A stretch of DNA of 64,000 bases from NCBI GenBank assembly GCA_039602395.1, contig JBCNJP010000023.1:84513324-84577323 (forward strand), written 5' to 3'. Source of the DNA: Deinandra increscens subsp. villosa. Taxonomy: Eukaryota > Streptophyta > Magnoliopsida > Asterales > Asteraceae. The notes under the pieces were generated by a model that was not told the origin of the DNA, searched no databases, and saw nothing but the letters and a program-made list of their open reading frames with translations. Numbering within the stretch: the stretch's first letter is position 1; every line of letters starts with the position of its first letter. A program made the position numbers and the translations under genes. Positions 46,557-57,200 of the stretch are shown here, one piece after another.

Positions 46557-48383
46557 TAATAATGATGATGTTAATAATAATAATAATACTAATGATGATA
46601 ATAATAGTAATATTAATAATAATAATGTTATCGCATTAACTACTAATCAACAATTATTTGAATAACACATCAATGTCTAATAATAATGTTAATAATAATA
46701 ATATTAATTAACATTAAATAGTAATGATACTATTATTAATAATAACAAACATAATAATGCTAATACTATTATAATCGTCTAAGCAATCCTCATGGTTTTG
46801 TATAATGTGTTTATGACTTGATTACCACTACGAGGATGAATGATTTGAAAAAAAAAGAAAATAACATACGAAGTTGAAATGTATTTAGATTAAAATATTT
46901 TAACTATCACCAAGTAATGTAATACATACGAATTTTAAAAGTAATTCTATAATTGGATCTAATGACTTACGAACCATCATAATTTCATTATGATTTATAG
47001 TTAATATTCAAGTGACGAATTTTTCATATCATGAGATATATATTTATGATATATGTGTATTTTTAGAAAATAATAACAAGTAATAACATGAACAAATGAT
47101 TGTAAATATATTCTAATTGCAACAATCGTTTATAAGTAATTGATATTAAGATGCTTGGATTAAGGTAGGTTACAATTTATATTTTTCATGAAAATCCCCA
47201 AATCATGAAGAACCCTAAAAATGACCTATGAAATAACTTCGAAAAATCTAAAATTAACAGAGGGGTTTTGTAGATAATGAAAAACTGAGTGAAAAGGACT
47301 ACTTACTTGCTAAATTTGATGGCGAATTGAGCTCGGAAACGCGCGAACAAGTTTGGAGCCCTAGAAATTGGGGGTTCTTGATTGCCTTTATGAAAATCAA
47401 AATTGAGAGAGGAATATGATGCGTGGGAGGGTCTAAAACTGATTACTGGTCTCAATTTATAGTGAAAAGAGATCGAAGATAGGTTAATTGTAAGCTTTAA
47501 AATTCGTTTTAATGGAGGTTTTTATGAATTTGGAGGTTTTGAGTGAAAATCATTGATTGTAAACGGTTTTGATGTTGTGGTGTCATTAGAATCAGAATTA
47601 AATTTGGGACATGAATATGTAATCAATTTTATAGATTTAATTGGTTAAAAAACGGACAAGGCATGGTGATGATGGCTGTTACGGTTTTTCACGAAAGAAA
47701 AAAAAAAGAAAGAGAGAGGGAAGATGGCGCGTGAGGCAGAGAGGGGGTAGGGGGAAGTCACACGCCAGATACATCATAATATAACGCGAACGAAATAAAT
47801 TCACAAAACCGAAATTGTCCTAGTGGTTTAGACGCAGAAATGAGAAGGGGGAGGTTGCTGGTTCGAACCCAGCGGCCCTCATTTCCCTGTTTCTTTTTTG
47901 TTTCTTTATTTTTTTCTAAATTAAATTAAATACAACCCATACAAGACACAATTAAATCCCACAATTTATGTTTATAACCCGGTCTTTCTCATGGCTTTAA
48001 TTACGAATCATCTAAGAACATAAAATTTATTTTTATAAAATTATTTTCAAAGTTTATCAAAATTATATAAATGGTCCAAACCTTCAATATTTATAGATTT
48101 TAACCCAAAACTTTTGTACAACTATAATTTGTGTTTCAATTGCGTGTGTAACTAGTATTGCCCACATTTACCATACGTATATAGCATACTCAGATATCGG
48201 TCTAATTTAAATAAATTGAAATCTTGAAATATTGAAATACGAATTGAAATCAAAGCACAATATATTGAAATAATCATAAACTACACGTTGAAACACCAAA
48301 TGAAATGGAATGAACTTCCTTATGAAATAACTCATGGGATACAAGTCGGGTACGAACGAAATGGGTGGATCATGGATGTTAAA
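46557..48383 (-). repeat. 5' LTR of Gypsy F, right part
   Basis: Continues the LTR after the Helitron-like insert and follows 27310-29144 closely, including the tRNA/SINE-like segment (about 47813-47890). The end reads GATGTTAAA instead of GATGTTACA. The TSD AGGTT follows at 48384-48388. Confidence 0.9.
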
Positions 48384-48688
48384 AGGTTCTTCCTTCAGCC
48401 CTATTACGCAATCCTCCCATTCAGCTACAGTTTTGTTATACAGAGACTCGCCCAAAACTTGGAGAGCCAATGGATGTCCTTCACAATAAGCCATAAGTTG
48501 TTTTGCAACTTCTTCATAACCTTCATTGGGACGGTGGCTCATGAATGCATGATGACTTAAAAGTTCTTACGATGCTTCTAAGTTTAAGCCTTCAAGTAAG
48601 AGCTTTGTATGCATGGGTTTAATTGATGGATTAATAGGTGCATATCTCTCTGGCAATGACCCGTCTCTGGTTGTTATTATCGATTTTG

Positions 48689-48895
48689 CTTCCCGGATGA
48701 AAACCTTGCCTTCCAAGTAACACATGCAATTGTTCGATACTATCAATATCATCAAGAACTAACAGAACCTTCTTTCGATTTAGTTCACGCTCGATCATAG
48801 ATGTGTATGATATAGTATCATGAGCTTGAAACTTGCTACTTTTTGAAATGTCACCAAAAAGTTGTTTTTGTAGATCAAGTAGTCCATCACGTTTA
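48689..48895 (-). repeat. 207-bp duplication around kinase-2, left copy
   Basis: Same as 50356-50562 from CTTCCCGGATG to CATCACGTTTA with only a few differences. Both copies encode the kinase-2 region of the NB-ARC. The intervening 1460 bp is foreign. Confidence 0.92.
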
Positions 48896-50355
48896 TTTGA
48901 TAACGATTTGTCAGTCCGTCACAAATACCTAACTTAAATGTAGTGGTGGTAAGCTAGGGTGTCAATCCAGGGGAGTTGGTGGTTATTAGTGACTTAAGAT
49001 TTTTAACTACCTAACTAAATAAACTACTTAAGCCTAGATTACTGTCACTAACCTAGATTGACCTAAACTAAACTAAACTAATTTAATCTAAGGAATTAAA
49101 CTATAGTGCCTCTTGGCTGTTTTTGAGTGATTTGATTGATTAACTACTAATTGACTAACTTAACAACTAAGAAAATTACTAAAGCTAAGATTACTTATGT
49201 GACAAATTAACTACTTCTGGATCCTGGTTGGCTATCGATCTAGGCAAAACCTAATCAACTACTAATAACACATAGACATGCTCCCCAATTGCCTAATTGA
49301 CCTAATATCTTAAGTTTCTAATGGGCTGTTTAGCTCCTGCCGCAAGAAAGTGCTAGATCATGACAGTGGACCATTAAAACCCTAATTTATTAGTTAGGTT
49401 AAACAAATTCAGCATGCGAGTGCTCAACGGTTGCAAGGATTCTGGAACAACTAGTAATTAATCGGTTAGGAATAGAATGAATTTACAAAACCATTCACCA
49501 AAAGCAGTTAAAAGAAATTAGCCGATAATCATGACGAAGAAATCTAATAGTGTCACTACCAAACTGTTCATCATAATACTCAACCAAAATACTTTAAACA
49601 CACTAATGAAAATTAAATAATAAACTAAAAACAATAAAACAAACCAAATCGTTCTCGCGTCTTCTCGATCTCAAAATTAATCACCAACACAGAAGAAGAG
49701 CTTTGTTTGCCTCGGTCTGCGTGCTCCACTAGCAGCCAAGGGCTGCACCCTCTTTTCTGCAGTCCGCACTCCCTCTGGTCGAATTCTCCCCAATTGTCGA
49801 ATGCCAGCCCCCTTTTATTCTCTCCTGTTTGATTTCCACTAAATCCCTCGAAACTTATTTAGGCCCAGGTCAATACCCATGAACTTTAGTTGACTTGAAG
49901 CCCAAAGTCTTTGTTTCTTTTTTAGTCCACCGAAGCCATGGCCCATCTCCAATTTAATTAGTCTAATTTGTTGAAGTCATGCTTTCTTCTTCCTGCCACC
50001 CACGTAATTTACTCCATCAATTGATTTATACAAAATTCTACCTCATACGATAATTAAATAAAAACACATGAACTATTTGTAATTTAGTCCACGTCCCTCA
50101 TGCACTTTGCTACTCATATCCCACAATTACATAATACTGAATTTAAGAGTCGACTAATACTCATAAAAACACGTATGAAGTTTGACTCAATCATATGTTA
50201 TGGTTTGAGTTTAACTTAATTACACCGTTTTAGCTCATTTACCAAATAACACACCAAACACCAAAACTAACACAAGTGATGGGATTTTAGAAAGATAAAA
50301 ACAATAAAAATCATAAATTTTAACTAATAAAGCGTTACATTTTATACTCTCATCA
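48896..50355 (-). mobile_element. 1.46-kb LTR-like insert in the NB-ARC region
   Basis: Bounded by the 207-bp direct repeats. Near its ends TG (48898) and CA (50355) can be read: the minus strand begins TGATGAGAGTATAAAATG, with a TATA-like box, and ends ...CGTTATCA. No coding capacity. It may be a solo LTR or small non-autonomous LTR element, but the flanks lack a 4-6 bp TSD and instead carry the long duplication, so its mode of entry is unclear. Confidence 0.45.
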
Positions 50356-50562
50356 CTTCCCGGATGAAAACCTTGCCTTCCAAGTAACACATGCAATTGT
50401 TCGATACTATCAATATCATCAAGAACTAACAGAACCTTCTTTCGATTTAGTTCACGCTCGATCATAGATGTGTATGATATAGTATTATGAGCATGAAACT
50501 TGCTACTTTTTGAAATGTCACCAAAAAGTTGTTTTTGTAGATCAAGTAGTCCATCACGTTTA
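50356..50562 (-). repeat. 207-bp duplication around kinase-2, right copy
   Basis: The right copy continues without a break into the upstream NB-ARC sequence (CGTTTAGGAGCACATTTTTC), so it is joined to the P-loop side of the gene, whereas the left copy is joined to the RNBS-B side. Confidence 0.92.
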
Positions 50563-50689
50563 GGAGCACATTTTTCACCAATGCCTCCAATAAAGCTGAT
50601 TTTGTCGAATAAGCCACCATATAATTAACTCATAGACATATCTGGCAAGAGTTGTTTTCCCGACCCCGGCAAAGCCCGAGATAGTCAAT

Positions 50690-50839
50690 ATGTCTGCGGC
50701 ATGTGCAGATCCATCTTTCAACCATGAAGTTATGGATTCAGTGGAATCTTCCATCCCAAAAAGTAAAGGTAGAGTATTCAGTGGAATCTTCCATCCCAAT
50801 ATGTCTGCGGCATGTGCAGATCCATCTTTCAACCATGAA
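50690..50839 (-). repeat. In-frame 111-bp duplication beside the P-loop
   Basis: ATGTCTGCGGCATGTGCAGA and the following 19 bases occur at 50690 and 50801 (period 111 bp, 37 codons). A shorter 21-bp piece (CAGTGGAATCTTCCATCCCA) also repeats within it with a 40-bp period. On the minus strand KDGSAHAADIL is therefore present twice before the P-loop, with the frame kept. Confidence 0.9.
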
Positions 50840-50860
50840 CTTGCGGTGGATGTTTGTTAC

Positions 50861-51096
50861 GATCTCTTTAATAAACTCCGTCTCTTTCCTGAATTTTTTA
50901 GTGGAAACCAGAAAGTTATATAATAAGATCTGGATAAATGAAGGATCTAAATAGTTATATCATGTTCAACAATTATTTAAAGCAACTTTTTTTCTGCGTC
51001 AAATTATGCGATGTTGGGTTTGTAACATTTACTTGTACGCACGTATTGTGCTAACAATTATATCCTATGCTATGCTATATATTGTATATATTTACA
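50861..51096. other. AT-rich DNA where the TIR exon would be expected
   Basis: No TIR-domain similarity on either strand. Nothing else recognised. Confidence 0.55.
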
Positions 51097-51498
51097 TTAA
51101 GGTTTAGGTTCCGGTAAAAAACATTATTTTCATGAGAATATGAAGTATAAAAAGTGCATTGTGTTTGGATATTAATGAACAATGTTATCCTTTAATTATG
51201 TTTTTGGTAAACATATGACATTTATAAAATTATAAACATCATTCATTGGATTCCAAACACCGTCTATTAAGAACTTTTAAAAAGACATTGTGTTTCGATT
51301 TAGTACATTGTATTATCCTTCAATTCTAATTTTCATAAACATACGACATTTCAATGAAAATATGAAAAACACCATGTATATGTCATATATTTAAGAAAAA
51401 CATAATTAAAGAATAACATCATGCATTAATATCCAAACAAAATGCACTTCTTACACTTCTCATGAAAATAATGTTTTTTACAATAACCTTACCTTTAT
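51097..51498. mobile_element. MITE-like element with long terminal inverted repeats
   Basis: The left arm (from about 51097: AAGGTTTAGGTTCC, then GTAAAAAACATTATTTTCAT, GTGCATT, GTTTGGATATTAATG, TTTAATTATGTTTTT) is repeated inverted at the right (to about 51498), roughly 110 bp per arm with small differences. The interior also has diverged inverted pieces (TTTATAAAATTATAAAC region). TA-rich flanks make the TSD unclear. Confidence 0.75.
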
Positions 51499-51688
51499 AT
51501 ATATATATATTGATATACATAATTATGTATATATCTGATATAATAAAAGCGCCTCTTCATAAATAGAGAGTGAGAGAGAGGGAGGAGAGAGAGAGAGAGA
51601 GAGTGAATTTATGGTTGGAGGGATTGGTGCAATTAGCTCAAAAACAAAAAATTTGAGCCGAGTTTGAGGAAATATGAGCTCATTTGAG
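51499..51688. other. Non-coding spacer with GA repeat
   Basis: (TA)n near 51499-51512 and a GAGAGA run at about 51566-51604. No gene. Confidence 0.6.
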
Positions 51689-51691
51689 TAA

Positions 51692-52077
51692 GGCTGTGTT
51701 TGGCGCGCCATAAGCTAGCTTATAAGCTCGCTTTTTTAAAAAGCCCCGTTTGGTAATGTCAAAAAGCTAGCTTATAAGCTAGCTTATAAGCTAGCTTTTA
51801 AAAAGCTAGTTGAAGTAGCTTTTCAACTAGCTTTTATAATAATTCCAGTTTTACCCTTTCCTAACTTATACATATTTCCACTTATAAATTTTAATTTATT
51901 TATATACATGTACTTTAATGACATTTTACATTTTCAGCTAGTTTATCAGCTAGTTTTAACCAAACGCTACTAGCTTATAAGCTAGCTTATAGTTTATCAG
52001 CTAGCAGCTAGCTTATAAGCTAGCAGCTAGCTTATCAGCTAGCAGCTAGCTTTTCAGCTAGTGCGCCAAACACAGCC
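51692..52077. mobile_element. Tourist-like (PIF/Harbinger) MITE
   Basis: Terminal inverted repeats GGCTGTGTTTGGCGC / GCGCCAAACACAGCC, flanked by TAA on both sides (51689-51691 and 52078-52080), the TWA duplication typical of PIF/Harbinger. The interior is packed with AGCTAGCTTATAAGCTAGCT-like palindromic repeats. 386 bp, no coding capacity. Confidence 0.85.
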
Positions 52078-52251
52078 TAAGAAGTCCAACTGTTGTGACA
52101 GAAATGGAAATAGCCCCTAATACTACAGTGGAGCCTCAGCCAACAAACCGAAGGCCATTATGAAAAAGAAGCAATCGTGAATGAAAGGTACCCGCTAAAT
52201 TAAAAGAGTAAAGCCTTGAGTGCCACGGCATATCATAATTAATTAATTATT

Positions 52252-52528
52252 GAGTAAATTACACCAGATATCCTTGAGGATTACACAAGTAATGAAAGAG
52301 GTCCCTAGAGTTTTAAAATTATGAAAAAGGTCCTTAATGTTTGTATTAATGTAACAAAAGAGGTCCCTCCGTTAGTTAACCCCGTTTGTATTTAACGGAG
52401 TTAACTAACGGATGGACCTATTTCGTTACACTAATACAAATGTTAGGGACCTTTTCCTTAATTTTAAAACTCTAGAGACCTCTTTCGTTGCTTGTGTAAA
52501 CCTCAGGGACCTTTGATGTAATTTACTC
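52252..52528. repeat. Left fold-back unit
   Basis: GAGTAAATTACACC at the left and GTAATTTACTC at the right. Most of its length is an inverted repeat around AACGGAGTTAACTAACGG, with GTCCCTAGAG/CTCTAGAGAC and AATGTTTGTATTA/TAATACAAATGTT arms. Confidence 0.88.
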
Positions 52529-52929
52529 TTTTTTTATTTATTTATTTCATCATTTTTTAACTCTTCAATAAATACAATTCAACATTTTTTTTGGCTTTAT
52601 AAATAAAATAAAATACGTTTTTATTAAGAAAGTATTCACCTTCTTAATTTTTTGACGTTCATAATAAAATATTAATTTATCATTTAAAGAAACTACAAAC
52701 CTCATTTAAAAAAAATAACAAAATTTGTTATATTATTTTTATAAAATGGCTTATAATTAATTTTAAATGTGTTTATAAAAAAAATAAAATACTAGTTAGA
52801 GAAAATGTTTTAAAAATAATTTTTTAAAATATTTAAGAAATTTATATAATAAAGTTTTTCACATTTAAACGCAGATCGTACCTTTTTTAAAACTTCAGTA
52901 ATTACATATAGCTGTTTTATTAATTTCTT

Positions 52930-53190
52930 TAAACAGTTCATTTAAGTTCTTTAGTCAACGTTCCTTTTTTTTGTTATTTTTTAAAAGATAATCAATATTT
53001 ATATTTTTTAGTCAATGTTACTTTTAATCTTCATATCTTGTTTTTTAAACAAAAATCAAAAATTTAAGATCTTTAGTCAATGTTATTTTTATTTTCCATG
53101 TTTTGCTTTTTAAACAAGAATCAATATTTTAAATTCTTTAGTCGATGTTATTTTAAATTTTCTTGCTTTATTTTGTTTATTTTTAAACAA
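52930..53190. repeat. Degenerate tandem repeat of about 74 bp inside the composite unit
   Basis: About four AT-rich copies marked by TTCTTTAGTCAATGTTA (variants TTTAGTCAACGTT, TTTAGTCGATGTTA) followed by TTTTTAAACAAGAATCAA-like sequence. Confidence 0.75.
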
Positions 53191-53235
53191 TAGAATCTTT
53201 TAGAAAATATTTTCAATCTACCTTTAAACCTTTAC

Positions 53236-53512
53236 TAGTAAATTACACCAAAGGTCCCTGAGGTTTACACAAGTAATGAAAGAGGTCCCTAGAGTTTTAA
53301 AATTATGAAAAAGGTCCCTAACGTTTGTATTACTGTAACGAAAGAAGTCCCTCTGTTAATCAACCCCGTTAAATACAAACGGGGTTAACTAACGGAGGAC
53401 CTCGTTTCGTTACACTAATACAAACGTTAGGGACCTTTTCTAAAATTTTAAAACTCTAGGGACCTCTTTCATTACTTGTATAAACCTCAGGGGCCTTTGG
53501 TGTAATTTACTC
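53236..53512. repeat. Right fold-back unit
   Basis: Same family and length as 52252-52528, with better preserved arms (AAAGGTCCCTGAGGTTTACA at the left and its complement at the right). The left end has lost the first bases of the consensus. Confidence 0.88.
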
Positions 53513-53690
53513 TTAATTATTACATGACTTTATAAGGGAATGTACTGTGAATGAGTCCCACGTCCTATGGTTTTCTCTTCATCCCCCACTTCTATAACTG
53601 TATTCCCATCCCCTTTCTTCCTCCATCAAAATTGTTATTTCCTCCATTGTTAACTGCTAGATTCACTTTAGCATTTCTACACACTCCACC

Positions 53691-53800
53691 AACCCACATA
53701 ACGAAACCCAACTAGAGATGATAAAAAAAGCCCATATAAGAAAGCCCAACCCACATAATGAAACCCAATTAGAGATGATAAAAGAACGTGTTCGGGCATT
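53691..53800. repeat. 57-bp tandem duplication
   Basis: AACCCACATAACGAAACCCA ... AGAGATGATAAAA at 53691 and again at 53748 with two substitutions. Confidence 0.85.
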
Positions 53801-54020
53801 TGGATATGAAATTAGTTTCTGAAAAGTGGCAACAATGAGGAGCAACCGGTTGTGGTAAGTAGGAGTATTTAAGGTGCGGTCCAGTCCGTTTATCCAAGAT
53901 TTAGAGAAACCGTGATTGGACGGTTTTATATATAGGAAACTAAACCTGCCGATAGTTTTGACCGTTTTTGTTGTATCTTTTTAAGGTTTTCTATCATTTC
54001 TTCTGTAATAGTATATTGTG

Positions 54021-54034
54021 AGTCTATATATATA

Positions 54035-54083
<49 letters not shown>
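54021..54083. repeat. (AT)n microsatellite
   Basis: Near-uninterrupted TA dinucleotides of about 60 bp, with one TTTA break. Confidence 0.93.
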
Positions 54084-54089
<6 letters not shown>

Positions 54090-54149
54090 CCTATGTCTAT
54101 AATAATGCAAGATGATTAAGCCTATGCATCACTTTTTGCATACGTTATA

Positions 54150-54162
54150 TGGTATCTAGAGC
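54150..54162 (+). promoter_or_regulatory. Primer-binding site of Copia H, mutated
   Basis: TGGTATCTAGAGC differs from the usual TGGTATCAGAGC by one inserted base. It lies 81 bases before the gag start and marks the 5' end of H internal sequence. Confidence 0.7.
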
Positions 54163-54243
54163 TAATATTCTCTAGCGTGCCACATCCGATCCACTCTCCC
54201 TCTCGTAACCCTACTTCGTCGTCGCCGAACCTGCCTAGTCGCC

Positions 54244-57200
54244 ATGACCATCACCACTGCTTCTTCCGTCAATCTTCCCACCACCATCACCCTCTCCGCC
54301 CAAACACACTTCCCCACTAAACTCGCCTTCATAAACTTCCACGTCCGACTTAAACAAATCCTCTCCACCCTCATTGGTCTCCAGTTGGACCATTTGTCAC
54401 TGATCTCCCTCCCTCACGCCACCTTTCCAACCAACCCAATATCCCAAACCTTGACTACCTACCGTGATGCAGACAGGACCAGATCTTGACCAGTGTCATG
54501 TTTGGCATTTGCTCCTATGTTATCCAACCTCTTGTCTCATCGGCTGAAACCTTCAAATAGGCGTGGGACAACCTTAACAAGGGTTATGTGAGTGCCTCTC
54601 GCTCTCACATCATTAGCCTCAAGTCTTGTCTCACCAAAAACTCCCGCGGCACCCGCTCCATAACCGACTATCTCCATGAGATGAAGGCTATCCAGATCTT
54701 GACCAGTGTCATGTTTGGCATTTGCTCCTATGTTATCCAACCTCTTGTCTTATCGGCCGAAACCTTCAAATAGGCGTGGGACAACCTTAACAAGGGTTAT
54801 GTGAGTGCCTCTCGCTCTCACATCATTAGCCTCAAGTCTTGTCTCACCAAAAACTCCCGCGGCACTCGCTCCATAACCGACTATCTCCATGAGATGAAGG
54901 CTATCCAGATCTTGACCAGTGTCATGTTTGGCATTAGCTCCTATGTTATCCAACCTCTTGTCTCATCGGCTGAAACCTTCAAATAGGCGTGGGACAACCT
55001 TAACAAGGGTTATGTGAGTGCCTCTCGCTCTCACATCATTAGCCTCAAGTCTTGTCTCACCAAAAACTCCCGCGGCACCCGCTCCATAACCGACTATCTC
55101 CATGAGATGAAGGCTCTCCAGATCTTGACCAGTGTCATGTTTGGCATTTGCTCCTATGTTATCCAACCTCTTGTCTTATCGGCTGAAACCTTCAAATAGG
55201 CGTGGGACAACCTTAACAAGGGTTATGAGTGCCTCTCGCTCTCACATCATTAGCCTCAAGTCTTGTCTCACCAAAAACTCCCGCGGCACCCACTCCATAA
55301 CCGACTATCTCCATGAGATGAAGGCTATCCAGATCTTGACCAGTATCATGTTTGGCATTTGCTCCTATGTTATCCAACCTCTTGTCTCATCGGCTGAAAC
55401 CTTCAAATAGGCGTGGGACAACCTTAACAAGGGTTATGTTAGTGCCTCTCGCTCTCACATCATTAGCCTCAAGTCTTGTCTCACCAAAAACTCCCGCGGC
55501 ACCCGCTCCATAACCGACTATCTCCATGAGATGAAGGCTATCCAGATCTTGACCAGTGTCATGCTTGGCATTTGCTCTTATGTTATCCAACCTCTTGTCT
55601 CATCGGCTGAAACCTTCAAATAGGCGTGGGACAACCTTAACAAGGGTTATGTGAGTGCATCTCGCTCTCACATCAGTAGCCTTAACATTCCCGTTGATGA
55701 CGAAGACCTCGCTAGTCACATTCTCACCCAACTCGGTGACGAATACAACCATACCACTACCACCCTTAAAGTTCGTGACATGCCACTCACCTTCTCTTTT
55801 TTTTTTCAATAAACTGTTGAACCACAAATGCTCTCTCAAGGATGCCACATTTTCTCCCATGATCACCACTGTGAATGCTATGCATCAGTAAACTGCTTGT
55901 ATTGGAGCCTGACCTGTGACCAAAAACCGGTTCTCGAACTAACGGTTTAATGGCTCGGGACACAACCCTCAACCAATCACAGGGTCGCCGCCCTTCGCCA
56001 CTCAGCCTCCTCGTCGCACCTCCAAGTTATGCAAATATTGTAACATCAGAGGCCATGACATTCAAGAATGACGCAAGCTCAATAAGTTACTAACGAGTAA
56101 TAACATCACATCCTCTCTAGTGTCGGGACCACCTCCTGTGGTTAATACTACCGCGGCTACCTCCTCTGCTCCATGGATGTTTGAAACTTGCACTTCCAAT
56201 CACGTTGCATGTGATTCTGGGTTACTCCACAACATGTCTGAATATGGCGAGCCTGATGAGATTCTCCTTGGCAATGGTAGATAACTCTTTATCTCTCATA
56301 TTGGTCTATCTAAAGTTCATACTTCTGTTCGTTCTCTTCGTTTTGATAATGTCTTTCATGTTCCTAAACTTCAAAAAAAAAAAATCTTGTCTCCGTTGCT
56401 AAATTATTTAAATCTAATCAAGTGTTTATTAATTCTTTCCATTTGGTTAAGGATCTTCGCACGGGGGCGCATCTCATACGGGGTTGAACACTAACGACGT
56501 CTACTATGCCTAGCAGTCTTCCTCACTTCCTTCTCAGTAACTGCATTCTACCAAGCTTTCCAGATCTATCTATGCCGGGCATAATAAGCTCAACCATCCC
56601 TCACTCAAAGTCTTCAAGGCTCTTTTGAAGACTTTACTTTTCATTGTGATTCGTGTGCTACTAATAAAAATCATAGACTTCCATTTGGTTGAAATCTATT
56701 TCATGTAACTAAACCTTTACAACTACTTTATTCCGATGTTTGGGATCCTGTTAAAACGTCTAATGATGGTTTTGCCTATTATGTGATTTACATTGATTAT
56801 TTTTCTTATACATTTGGCTATATCCCATGAAATCTAAATCTAATCTCTTGAATCTGTTTCCACTATTTAAAACTCATGTGGAAAAATACCTTCAAACGCC
56901 CCTTATTGCATTATTCATTTGTTCTATATTCAGACAATGGTGTTGAATACATTGGCACGCCCTCATATCTCCAAACTCATGGCATCTCCCATTTTAGCAC
57001 TCCGCCACACATTCCGAAGCAAAACGGCGTTGCCGAACGTAGACATCGTCATGTAGTTGAAACATGCCTCTTTCTTCTCCATCACCCTACCTTCCTCTTC
57101 AATTTTGGTCTCATGCATTCCAAACAATAATATATCTCATAAATCGCCTTTGCTTCCATTATTGATTCCATGTCTCCCTTCCAGGTGATTGACAATCATA

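Larger units (their letters stand above)
26198..48383 (-). mobile_element. Ty3/Gypsy chromodomain element F, containing a Helitron-like insert
   Basis: Inserted in the NB-ARC coding sequence of G. AGGTT at 26193-26197 and 48384-48388 is the TSD. 3' LTR 26198-29144, polypurine tract just after (minus-strand AAAGTAGGGGAGAC), pol 29157-31880, an inverted gag segment (31865-32449), leader with PBS (32690-32701), and a 5' LTR in two parts (32705-33809, 46557-48383) around the Helitron-like insert. The two LTRs are about 2.95 and 2.93 kb and look closely similar, so insertion is fairly recent. The terminal CA of the right LTR has become AA. Without the insert F is about 9.4 kb. Confidence 0.9.
48384..50860 (-). 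pseudogene. TNL resistance gene G, 5' half: NB-ARC
   Basis: Minus strand. 50575-50832 has the P-loop GFAGVGKTTLARYVYEL. 50356-50562 has kinase-2 (KKVLLVLDDIDSIEQLHVLL). 48567-48760 has RNBS-B (KSIITTRDGSLPERYAP). 48384-48542 has the GLPLAL-type motif (YCEGHPLALQVLGESLYN). The MHD and LRR parts follow across element F at 26197. Lesions: an in-frame 111-bp duplication before the P-loop, a 207-bp duplication enclosing a 1.46-kb insert between kinase-2 and RNBS-B, a frame break near 48545 and the F insertion. No TIR domain lies to the right; at about 50,860 the sequence becomes AT-rich non-coding, so the 5' end is lost. Confidence 0.9.
52252..53512. mobile_element. Composite fold-back transposon with 9-bp TSD
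   Basis: Two related palindromic fold-back units (52252-52528 and 53236-53512) enclose about 700 bp of AT-rich DNA. The whole is flanked by TTAATTATT at 52243-52251 and 53513-53521, an exact 9-bp direct repeat. Inner edges of the two units do not show that repeat. 9-bp duplications are typical of Mutator-like elements. I infer that the unit moved as a whole and that transposase was supplied from elsewhere, as there is no ORF inside. Confidence 0.75.
53522..54149 (+). other. Non-coding; probably the 5' LTR region of Copia H
   Basis: Includes a 57-bp tandem duplication (53691-53800, AACCCACATAACGAAACCCA twice) and an (AT)n run (about 54021-54083), then ends just before a PBS-like site at 54150. 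LTR ends could not be set. Confidence 0.5.

Noticed and set aside
33801..46560. A 10-bp TSD (TAGTAATAAT) that would make the insert a Mutator-type element
   Set aside because: The repeat comes partly from the CTAG end and the AAT tract; joining the flanks without removing a duplicate copy rebuilds the other LTR exactly, so no TSD is needed. There are also no terminal inverted repeats.
50861..54020. TIR-domain exon for the TNL gene
   Set aside because: No TIR motif in any frame to the right of the P-loop; the region is MITEs and AT-rich DNA.
54537..55590. Repeated 67-codon open frames on the minus strand across the tandem array
   Set aside because: They are the antisense of the 213-bp gag repeat; their regularity comes from the array, not from a gene family.
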